Assembly (NCBI RefSeq): GCF_003385895.1 | Contig: NZ_QRDQ01000008.1 | Coordinates: 427,839-491,838, forward strand | Length of the DNA: 64,000 nucleotides | DNA from: Flavobacterium cutihirudinis | GTDB taxonomy: Bacteria; Bacteroidota; Bacteroidia; Flavobacteriales; Flavobacteriaceae | Direction of reading: 5' to 3' | Shown: positions 1-6,372 of the stretch, piece by piece | Position numbering within the stretch: position 1 is the first letter of the stretch | Layout: every line of letters starts with the position of its first letter | Position numbers and translations under genes: made by a program | Notes under the pieces: generated by a model | What the model saw: the letters and a program-made list of their open reading frames with translations, nothing else | What the model was told of the DNA's origin: nothing | Database searches by the model: none

Positions 1-143
1 TTTTTAAATTTTACTTTTGAACTGCAAAGTTACAAAGTTTACTCGCAACTACTTAATTTGAAGTATAAAGTTTTGTTATAGTTCGATTGAAAAAGTCGAA
101 ACTTGGAAAGTCATAAAGTCTAAAGTCTAAATTTGGTTTGCTT

Positions 144-1310
144 TTATTTGAATATTGCTCGAAATAAAGCTTTTATGAATGGTACTTTCGGACATTTTAA
201 AATCACTTGAAAATCTTCAAAGAGATTCGTTTCTTCATCCAAAAACTTAAAAATTAGTTTGGGATTTCCGTTTTTGAATAAAGAAGAAAAAATAGAACTT
301 CCCAATTCATTCTGACGATACAGAATATCCAAAAGCAGTAAATCATAAAACCAAAATCGGCATTTTTTATGAAAGTTTGTCATCCTGAGCGAAGTCGAAG
401 GAACGCAAAGAAACTCTGCCAATTCCGAAGATTTTTTATCCGAATTTTTGAACGTATAACCCGTACTCGCTTTTGTCCAACCGCCGGCAGTTCCAATATT
501 TAAAACTCTTTTGGTGTTTTTCTTCCAAAAAGGATAACTCGTCATCGGGATACTTCCCTGCTCTTTTTCTATAATCTCAAATTGATTTATTCCGAGTTTT
601 TCTAAATAAAGCCAAATCTCATTTTCATATTCTTCTTTCGGAAGAAGTTTTTCTGAGAACAAAGTATATTCCACTAAAGCTTCAGTTTTAGAAGTTGGCA
701 AAACATACATAAATCTTGTATTTCCTTTTTGCTCCACCGAAAAATCCATGAATGTAGCTTGTTCCCGACTGAAAACTTCAACTTCCGTTTTCACAAACCA
801 ACCCACAAAATGCTGTTGCAAAACGGGATATTTCGTTTGACTTTCGGCGAAAGCCTTTGTATAAATGCTATTGAACAAATAATTGCAAGTATATCTGTTT
901 TCTTCTGTTCCAACAAAAACGTGCGTTTCGAGTTCGTTGATATCCGTTACTTTTTCATGTAGAAAAGTAATATTCGCCTGATTTGAAAGAGTCTCAAAAA
1001 CGAAGTTATAAAAATCTAAACCATTGATTTTATTGTATGAATAAGGTTCTAGCTCTAAATCACGTTTGAAATTTTCATTGGCAAATAAGGCAGAATCCCA
1101 TTTTTTGGAGATAATCGAATTCCAAGTTGATTCTTCTTTTTCCCAAAAACTCCAAGTTCTGTCATTAGTTTTCTTTGAATCTTTATCAAGCAATAAAATT
1201 GATTTATCTGAAAATTTGCCAGACAAAACCATTTTATAAACGGTCATCAAAGAAGCCAATCCGGCGCCGGTAAAAATGTAATCGAAATGTTTGATTTGCG
1301 AAGAATTCAT
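144..1310 (-). CDS. crtY: Lycopene beta-cyclase (CrtY type)
   Basis: FAD/NAD(P)-dependent enzyme that closes the beta-ionone rings of lycopene to give beta-carotene in carotenoid (flexirubin-independent, zeaxanthin-type) pigment synthesis. The N-terminus has a Rossmann motif GAGLAS at residues 15-20, an acidic strand end (LLLDKD, 39-44) and the family signature NDRTWSFW at 49-56; the length of 388 aa is normal for CrtY. I start at the ATG at 1310, because the two codons before it give only a TTG. It lies 18 bp after the thioredoxin-like gene on the same strand, so the two are probably cotranscribed. Oddity: residues about 303-312 (PSTSLRMT) are encoded by a copy of a dispersed palindromic repeat (376-401), lying in frame in a loop before the conserved FHKKxxFWFYDLLLLDIL stretch. 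The other crt genes are not in this window. Confidence 0.92.
   Translation of the reverse strand: MNSSQIKHFDYIFTGAGLASLMTVYKMVLSGKFSDKSILLLDKDSKKTNDRTWSFWEKEESTWNSIISKKWDSALFANENFKRDLELEPYSYNKINGLDFYNFVFETLSNQANITFLHEKVTDINELETHVFVGTEENRYTCNYLFNSIYTKAFAESQTKYPVLQQHFVGWFVKTEVEVFSREQATFMDFSVEQKGNTRFMYVLPTSKTEALVEYTLFSEKLLPKEEYENEIWLYLEKLGINQFEIIEKEQGSIPMTSYPFWKKNTKRVLNIGTAGGWTKASTGYTFKNSDKKSSELAEFLCVPSTSLRMTNFHKKCRFWFYDLLLLDILYRQNELGSSIFSSLFKNGNPKLIFKFLDEETNLFEDFQVILKCPKVPFIKALFRAIFK
376..401. repeat. Dispersed repeat arm inside crtY
   Basis: The 26 bases match the arm of the inverted repeat at 9041-9067 closely (shared core: tgagcg-agtcgaag). Only one arm is present, and it is read in frame as part of lycopene cyclase. 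Confidence 0.7.
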
Positions 1311-1328
1311 TCTCAAAAATAAGGAATT

Positions 1329-1793
1329 TTATTTTTCCAGTTTTTCTAAAAGAATTTTAAAATCATTTGGACTCAAATAGATATTGTATTGAAAAATGAT
1401 TTCATTTTTCTCGTTCAAAACACATAAAGTCGGATATGTTATTTGATTATTAATTGTTCCGAGTTGTAAAGCCAGTTCATGAACGCCAACATTATTTCCC
1501 GAAGGCTGAAATTTAAAAACGTGATTATTAAAAGTAATATCTCGTTTTTCCTCGGCATTAAAATCAATGAAATAAAATTCTGAATTTAGTTTTTCGATTA
1601 TTTCTTGATTTTTGAATGTTGTCGTTTTCATTCTTTGGCAAAACTGACACCAATCAGTGTGAATGAAAACAATGACTTTTCGTTTTTGAATTTGCTGTAA
1701 ACTGTCAATTTCTTCAAAAGAATAGCTTTTCAGCTGACAAAAACCTGTCGTTGAAATTCCGAAGAAGAAGATTAATAGAAAAAGCTTTTTCAT
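1329..1793 (-). CDS. Exported thioredoxin-fold protein
   Basis: A small periplasmic protein of the thioredoxin-like/DUF255-type fold. Residues 1-20 form a signal peptide (MKKLFLLIFF...CQ), followed by a WCQFC redox motif at 48-52 and a cis-Pro strand (TYPTLCVL) further on. The fold suggests disulfide reduction or isomerisation in the cell envelope. I use the internal ATG at 1793 rather than 1823, because it starts exactly at the signal peptide and the ten codons before it are Lys/Gln-rich and unlikely. It is probably the first gene of a two-gene transcript with crtY; no direct functional link to carotenoids is evident. The 154 aa length fits single-domain members of the group. Confidence 0.8.
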   Translation of the reverse strand: MKKLFLLIFFFGISTTGFCQLKSYSFEEIDSLQQIQKRKVIVFIHTDWCQFCQRMKTTTFKNQEIIEKLNSEFYFIDFNAEEKRDITFNNHVFKFQPSGNNVGVHELALQLGTINNQITYPTLCVLNEKNEIIFQYNIYLSPNDFKILLEKLEK

Positions 1794-1832
1794 TTGTTTT
1801 TTGTTTTTTTGCCGATTTTTCATTGTTCTAAG

Positions 1833-1935
1833 TAAACTGGACTGAAGTCCAGCCCTACAAAATAGTTCGTTCCGTTGGAACTTAAAGAGCCAGAGGCTCG
1901 ATTTATATTGTAGGGCTGGACTTCAGTCCAGTTTA
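1833..1935. repeat. Composite palindromic repeat, 28-bp perfect arms
   Basis: Arms 1833-1860 and 1908-1935 are perfect inverted copies of 28 bp. Each arm contains its own small hairpin (ggact-ga-agtcc). The 47-bp centre holds two more hairpins, gttcc-gtt-ggaac and gagcc-aga-ggctc. This multi-hairpin design is typical of REP/BIME or MITE-like elements rather than a simple terminator, although it could also terminate the TonB-receptor transcript at 1966. Confidence 0.75.
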
Positions 1936-1965
1936 ATTATGAATTGCATTATTGCCTTATTTCAT

Positions 1966-4218
1966 TTACCTCAAAGTGTATCGCAATCCCAAAAACCCAC
2001 GAATCGTTTGGTTTTGCCCATAAACATAAGTCGTGTCAAAAGTTAAACCATAAGGATTATCAGGCGTGACCAAAACTTTTCCGGCCGAATCGTATTGCAC
2101 ATTTTTATCAAAAGGATCATTTGTTCTCGAAATCAAAAACGGATTCTTTTGCATTGGTGTAAAATTCAGCAAATTTTTGATGCCACCATAAAGTTCAAAA
2201 TTCTTCCAGCCGGTAAATGTAAACTGAATATTCTGAATGCTGTACCAAGGCGAATTTGGACTTCGCGGATCGGTTTCGCTCAGCAAAGGCAATTTCATCG
2301 GACTGTAAACATTCCCGGTGTAATCAATTCCTAAATTCCACGGTTGTATTTTATATGAAACGCTCCAAGTTGCGGTAAAATTCTCCGTTAGAAAAGGTCT
2401 CTCAGAAATTCCGCTTTGCACATTTTTATTGTCTAAAACTGTTGCCCCTACGATAAACTTTAAACCGGAAGGAAAATTAAGATCCACATTCGTGCTGATT
2501 CCCTGACTCAAAGCATATCCGTCGATATTATCATAAATAATCTTGTTTGGGTCACTTTCGTAGTCAGAAATGATTTTGTTGCTAAAGCGGGTATAAAAAG
2601 CGGTTGTTTCGATACCCATAAACGTTCCGTTGCCAAAATTAATTTTCTGAATATAATTCAAATTCACATTTACAGATTGTTCCGGTTTCAAATCATTCGC
2701 AATCACAACATCTCTCGAACCTGTCAACGCCGCGTGATCTTCGGTAAATAAATTCACAACTCTAAAACCTGTTCCGGCATTTAATCTGAAAATCGTGTTT
2801 TCATTGGCTTTGAATCGATAGGCAAATCTTGGCGTAAAAATAGAACCGTGAATTGAATTATAGTCGTATCGCATTCCAAGCAAAACCTGGCTTTTTGGCG
2901 AAAATGTAATTTCATCCTGAACAAAAATTCCCGGAAGCCAAGTGCTTTCTGCTTCTTTGGTTGCTGTTGTATTGTCATCATAATACGAATATCGGCTTGC
3001 AATTCCGGCTAATAAATCATTTCTTCCGATTTTTTTATCCCAAGTCAATTGCAAAAAACCAATTTTCTGATTCGCGATATATGATGTTGTTCCGTAACGG
3101 CTGTCTTGATAATGCACATTTCCAGAGAATGAAAGCATCAGTTTTTCTTCAAATGGCAATTGATAACTTCCTATCAATTCGGCTCTTTTGGTATAAATAC
3201 TTTCACCGTAAATTTCGTCGCCTCCGCGGAATTTTTTCTCCCAGCGCACATCTCCGCCCCAGCGATCTTCATACATTCCGCGTACCGCGACCGTAAAAAG
3301 GCGATTGTTATTTCGCAGAAAACTCCATTTATTAAAAATCGAAATTCGATCAGAAAGCGTCACATCCGTAAAATTGTCTTTATCTTTATCAATAACCTGA
3401 TTGTAGTTGAAATAATTAAGGCCCAAAAGTGCATTGGCTTTTTTCCCGACATTAAATTTCATTCCCAAATCAAGATTATTTTCGAAATAAGTCGTCGTAA
3501 AATAATCGGCAGAAAACATTGGAGCGTTTGTTGGATTTTTAGTAATAATGTTGATCAAACCGCCAACTGCTTCACTTCCGTAAAGAGACGAAGCGGGGCC
3601 TTTTACGATTTCAATTCTTTCAACCAAAGAATTCGGAATTCCGGATAGACCATAAACCGTCGAAAGACTGCTGACAATTGGCATTCCGTCAATTAAAATC
3701 AAAGTATAAGGACCTTCCAATCCGTTAATATGAATATCGCCCGTGTTGCAGACACCGCAATTAAGCTGAGGTCGAACGCCATTCACATTCTGCAATGCAT
3801 CGTAAATACTTGGAGTCGGGTTTTTTTTGAAAAAAACCGGTGAATAAACCTCAACCGGAACAGCACTTTCCAAACGTTTTACTGCTTTTAAAGTTCCTGA
3901 AACTACAATTTCGTTAAGTTCATTTTGATCTTCTGTCAATTCAAAATCAAGTTTTAAATTTTGATTTTCTAAAACCGAAATTTTTTGGGTTTGAGGTTTG
4001 AATCCAGTCGAGGTCACGTGTATTTTATAATTTCCTTTCGGAACATTTTCGAGTTTATAAAATCCAACTGAATCGGCTTGAGTTTTAAAGTTTGTATTTA
4101 ATAAACTGATATTAATTTCCTGTCCTGCAGGAATTAATCCGTCAATTCTTCCCGAGATATTTTGCGAATAAAGGCGTGTAGCAGAAATTATTAATATTGT
4201 CAAAAATAAATATTTCAT
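1966..4218 (-). CDS. TonB-dependent outer-membrane receptor
   Basis: A 750-aa outer-membrane importer energised by TonB-ExbBD. In order: signal peptide (1-19), carboxypeptidase-regulatory-like beta-sandwich (about 20-98), plug domain with IDGMPIVSS and VERIEIVKGPASSLYGSEAVGG, then a 22-strand-type barrel ending in GLRYTLR. The plug carries an unusual cysteine pair, CGVCNTG at 154-160, just before DIHINGL. The ATG at 4218 is chosen because upstream there is only a TTG and the signal peptide begins here. The substrate is not determined by sequence. The nearby FAD oxidoreductase, MerC protein and Zur-type regulator make a metal (zinc) or metal chelate plausible, but the 323-bp repeat-filled gap upstream means cotranscription with those genes is uncertain. 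Confidence 0.9.
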   Translation of the reverse strand: MKYLFLTILIISATRLYSQNISGRIDGLIPAGQEINISLLNTNFKTQADSVGFYKLENVPKGNYKIHVTSTGFKPQTQKISVLENQNLKLDFELTEDQNELNEIVVSGTLKAVKRLESAVPVEVYSPVFFKKNPTPSIYDALQNVNGVRPQLNCGVCNTGDIHINGLEGPYTLILIDGMPIVSSLSTVYGLSGIPNSLVERIEIVKGPASSLYGSEAVGGLINIITKNPTNAPMFSADYFTTTYFENNLDLGMKFNVGKKANALLGLNYFNYNQVIDKDKDNFTDVTLSDRISIFNKWSFLRNNNRLFTVAVRGMYEDRWGGDVRWEKKFRGGDEIYGESIYTKRAELIGSYQLPFEEKLMLSFSGNVHYQDSRYGTTSYIANQKIGFLQLTWDKKIGRNDLLAGIASRYSYYDDNTTATKEAESTWLPGIFVQDEITFSPKSQVLLGMRYDYNSIHGSIFTPRFAYRFKANENTIFRLNAGTGFRVVNLFTEDHAALTGSRDVVIANDLKPEQSVNVNLNYIQKINFGNGTFMGIETTAFYTRFSNKIISDYESDPNKIIYDNIDGYALSQGISTNVDLNFPSGLKFIVGATVLDNKNVQSGISERPFLTENFTATWSVSYKIQPWNLGIDYTGNVYSPMKLPLLSETDPRSPNSPWYSIQNIQFTFTGWKNFELYGGIKNLLNFTPMQKNPFLISRTNDPFDKNVQYDSAGKVLVTPDNPYGLTFDTTYVYGQNQTIRGFLGLRYTLR

Positions 4219-4350
4219 TCTTATAAAATTAAATTTAGACAAAACTAAAAATTAAATTTGACAAATATTGTTTCTATTTGCATTAATTTTAAACGGATTG
4301 AATTCAATGTGTTAGATTTTTGTTTTTTAAGATCTAAAACAAAATAAGTT

Positions 4351-4479
4351 GAATAGCGTCCAGCTTTAGCTGGATGTTAACATAAATCAAACAGAAGGGC
4401 TTTAGCCGAATATATAAAGTTTGGCTAAAGCCTTTTTTCAATTCGAATCTTATTCCCCTAGCTGAAGCTAGGGGCTATT
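4351..4479. repeat. Composite repeat of three hairpins
   Basis: This fills most of the gene-free stretch 4219-4541. It contains tccagct-tt-agctgga, then ggctttagcc paired with ggctaaagcc, then cccctagct-ga-agctagggg, all enclosed by gaatagc and gctatt ends. The build resembles the composite repeat at 1833-1935, but the words differ. Upstream of it (4219-4350) I see only AT-rich leader of the TonB receptor. Confidence 0.65.
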
Positions 4480-4502
4480 AAAATCAAAATGATGAATTTC
4501 AC

Positions 4503-4535
4503 AAACCCGACAGGTTTTAAAAACCTGTCGGGTTT
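4503..4535. terminator. Palindrome after FAD oxidoreductase gene
   Basis: Perfect 15-bp arms, 4503-4517 and 4521-4535, separated by taa. It sits 6 bp beyond the stop of the minus-strand gene that ends at 4542. The words (aacccgacaggtttt) resemble the REP sequences around the RAYT gene, so it may be a REP-like element serving as transcript end. Confidence 0.55.
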
Positions 4536-4541
4536 AAAATA

Positions 4542-5447
4542 TCAAAAATCTTCATCAATAAGATCTTTATTAATAACCGCTCCGGCGAAAGAACCGGTAG
4601 AAACCGCAATAGCTACAGATCGCATTTGCGTTGTGCAATCTCCGCTGGCATAAATTCCAGGAATATTTGTTTTTTGCATGGCATCGACTTTTACTAAACC
4701 TTGCTCGTTTATATCGCAACCTAAATCCGCTGGCAATGAACAATGCTGTTCAAATGGCGGTCTTGCATAAATGGCTTTTACTTCAACTTTTTCCTGATTT
4801 TTGAAAACAATATTAGAAATATATCCGTCTTTATGTTCAAACGAATCTATTTCTTCTTCAAAAATTGAAATTCCTTTCTCCTTCAGAATTTGAGTTTGTT
4901 CCAAAGTCAAAGCTGATTTTCCATTCGTGCATAATCTCAAGTCTTTTGTCCAATTTGAAATTAGTTTTGAATATTCAAAAGCCATTTCGCCATTTGCAAT
5001 AATCGCTGTTTTTTCATTTTTCACTTCATAACCATGACAATACGGACAATGCAAAACCGAAATTCCCCAACATTCTGCAAAACCTTTTATCTCTGGAAGC
5101 AAATCTTTGACGCCACTTGCGAACAAGATTTTTCTGGAAGTGAAAACTTCACCTGATTCCGTCGAAACTTCAAATCCGTTTTCAATTTTTTGCATTCGTA
5201 TTGCAAGTCCATTGTAGAACTGAACCGTTTTATAAAGCTCAACTTGTAATTTGGCTTTCGCCGAAATAACAACGGGCTTTTCCCCATCTTGGGTAATAAA
5301 ATTATGTGAATGCGGTGTCTGCCTGTTGCAAGGCAAACCGCTGTCGATAACCAAAACCTGACGAAGGGAACGTCCTAAACTCATAGAAGCTGAAAGTCCG
5401 CTGTAGCTTCCGCCAATGATAATCACATCAAAATCTTTCTGTTTCAT
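4542..5447 (-). CDS. NAD(P)/FAD-dependent oxidoreductase (thioredoxin-reductase-like)
   Basis: A 301-aa flavoprotein of the low-molecular-weight thioredoxin reductase superfamily. It has an FAD-binding motif GGSYSG (12-17), a redox pair HCPYCHGYE with Cys134 and Cys137, and the C-terminal FAD motif GIYASGDCT near residue 270. The CxxC context (HCPYCHGYE) differs from classical TrxB (CATC) and is closer to TrxB relatives that act on other disulfides, such as the gliotoxin oxidase group; the substrate is unknown. It follows the MerC-domain gene by 11 bp on the same strand, so the two almost certainly share a transcript starting at the divergent promoter with the Fur-family gene. Regulation by that repressor, and a role in metal or redox handling, is inference. 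Confidence 0.87.
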   Translation of the reverse strand: MKQKDFDVIIIGGSYSGLSASMSLGRSLRQVLVIDSGLPCNRQTPHSHNFITQDGEKPVVISAKAKLQVELYKTVQFYNGLAIRMQKIENGFEVSTESGEVFTSRKILFASGVKDLLPEIKGFAECWGISVLHCPYCHGYEVKNEKTAIIANGEMAFEYSKLISNWTKDLRLCTNGKSALTLEQTQILKEKGISIFEEEIDSFEHKDGYISNIVFKNQEKVEVKAIYARPPFEQHCSLPADLGCDINEQGLVKVDAMQKTNIPGIYASGDCTTQMRSVAIAVSTGSFAGAVINKDLIDEDF

Positions 5448-5458
5448 ACTGTTATTTT

Positions 5459-5812
5459 TTAATGATTTTCTTTTTTGTGCAATTTATAATTCAGTAAATG
5501 ACCAATGATCATTCCGATTCCGCCCAAATAAATTAGATCAAGATGTATTTTAAATATTATTTCACTCAAAATACTGATCCAAATTAAACCCATCGAAACA
5601 ACTAAAATTGACGACACCAAAAGCGATGATTTTTTCATAATTTTGATTATTGCAAATAAACCAAAAGAAGCAAAAATCAAATCGATTATTGGATTATGAA
5701 TTAGTCCTAAAGGAAGAATCGTGAGAACAGGAAAAATCAAACAATGAACGAGGCAAAATGTCGCGCTTGAAATTCCTAAAATATCGTAAAAAGATGTTGT
5801 TGTTTTCTTCAT
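5459..5812 (-). CDS. MerC-domain membrane protein
   Basis: A 117-aa integral membrane protein with four predicted membrane segments, matching the MerC domain length. The first helix contains CLVHCLIFP (Cys20 and Cys24), the position of the metal-binding cysteines in MerC mercury transporters. MerC-domain proteins in Bacteroidota are usually not part of mercury operons; no merA, merT or merR lies nearby. Together with the divergent Zur-type gene this points to another soft or transition metal, most simply zinc, but that is inference. It is the first gene of a transcript with the FAD oxidoreductase. Confidence 0.82.
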   Translation of the reverse strand: MKKTTTSFYDILGISSATFCLVHCLIFPVLTILPLGLIHNPIIDLIFASFGLFAIIKIMKKSSLLVSSILVVSMGLIWISILSEIIFKIHLDLIYLGGIGMIIGHLLNYKLHKKENH

Positions 5813-5831
5813 ATTTTGTAGATTTGCTTAA

Positions 5832-5846
5832 TGCAATTTAGTTGCA
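5832..5846. promoter_or_regulatory. Zur-like operator, box 1, on merC-gene -7 element
   Basis: Near-palindrome tgcaatttagttgca (6 of 7 pairs match). It overlaps the minus-strand -7 element TATATTTG (5852 to 5845) of the MerC-domain gene. Its half-site TTGCAA/TGCAA is shared with the box at 5868-5884. Confidence 0.5.
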
Positions 5847-5873
5847 AATATATCATAATTTTATTATTTGCAA
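5845..5873 (-). promoter_or_regulatory. Promoter of MerC/oxidoreductase operon
   Basis: On the minus strand, TTG (5873-5871), an 18-bp spacer and TATATTTG (5852-5845) match the flavobacterial pattern TTG-N17-23-TAnnTTTG. Both elements lie at or within operator-like boxes. Confidence 0.55.
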
Positions 5874-5884
5874 CAATGTTGCGA
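5868..5884. promoter_or_regulatory. Zur-like operator, box 2
   Basis: TTGCAACAATGTTGCGA is an 8-1-8 near-palindrome with 7 of 8 pairs matching. It covers the -33 TTG of the minus-strand promoter and lies 21 bp before the ATG of the Fur-family gene, so it could serve both repression of the MerC operon and autoregulation. Confidence 0.55.
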
Positions 5885-5905
5885 TAAAATTTTTAATTTT
5901 AAAAA

Positions 5906-6298
5906 ATGAAAACTACACGGAACACCACAGCAAAAACGGCCGTTTTAGAGGTTTTTGAGAAATCCAAAACCGCATTATCACACGCCGAAATTCAAAAACA
6001 ATTGAACGACGTATGCGATCGCGTCACCATTTATAGAATCCTCGACCGTTTGGTTAACGACGATATAGTACACAAAATTTCGAACCTTGACGGAACGGTA
6101 AAATATGCAAAATGCAATCATTCTCATCAGCGTGTTCACATACATAATCATGCTCATTTTAGTTGCGAAAACTGCCATGAAATTACTTGTCTTGATACTG
6201 TAAAACCAAGTTATATTATGCCTCATAATTATAAAGTAAACGAGATAAATTTTACTTTATCAGGATTATGTCCAAAATGTTTGAATTCTAACATCTAA
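5906..6298 (+). CDS. Fur-family repressor, Zur-like
   Basis: A 130-aa metal-dependent repressor. The winged helix is in residues 1-65 (DRVTIYRILDRLVNDDIVHKI). The dimerisation half has a His-rich stretch (HSHQRVHIHNHAHF, 72-85) and two CxxC pairs, Cys87/Cys90 and Cys122/Cys125, the structural zinc site seen in Zur and PerR/Fur proteins. The short length and late second CxxC pair fit Zur-type members in Bacteroidota, but Fur or PerR identity cannot be excluded by eye. It is transcribed away from the MerC operon, with two palindromic boxes in the shared 93-bp region. Upstream of the start there is no strong Shine-Dalgarno sequence, as is usual in this phylum. Confidence 0.85.
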   Translation: MKTTRNTTAKTAVLEVFEKSKTALSHAEIQKQLNDVCDRVTIYRILDRLVNDDIVHKISNLDGTVKYAKCNHSHQRVHIHNHAHFSCENCHEITCLDTVKPSYIMPHNYKVNEINFTLSGLCPKCLNSNI

Positions 6299-6299
6299 G

Positions 6300-6317
6300 T
6301 TTTAGACTCGCCTAAAA
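6300..6317. promoter_or_regulatory. MntR/DtxR-type operator upstream of mntH
   Basis: TTTTAG-ACTCGC-CTAAAA has perfect 6-bp arms and the general shape of DtxR-family operators. It ends 3 bp before the -33 TTG of the mntH promoter. The DtxR-family gene just after mntH is the obvious ligand. Confidence 0.6.
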
Positions 6318-6320
6318 ATA

Positions 6321-6353
6321 TTGTTATACGAATATAATTTTTACATATATTTG
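6321..6353 (+). promoter_or_regulatory. mntH promoter
   Basis: TTG (6321-6323), a 22-bp spacer and TATATTTG (6346-6353) fit the flavobacterial consensus. The start codon is 20 bp downstream of the -7 element. Confidence 0.6.
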
Positions 6354-6372
6354 TTAAAATAACAATTGCAAA

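Noticed and set aside
1..143. Possible RNA gene or end of another gene at the left edge
   Set aside because: Only AT-rich sequence with short aaagtctaaagtct repeats; no RNA fold or coding pattern seen.
3160..3648. Plus-strand open frame of 162 codons opposite the TonB receptor
   Set aside because: It lies wholly within a clear receptor gene in another frame, has no family resemblance and no promoter.
5459..5812. Mercury resistance operon
   Set aside because: Only a MerC domain is present; no merA, merT, merP or merR is nearby.
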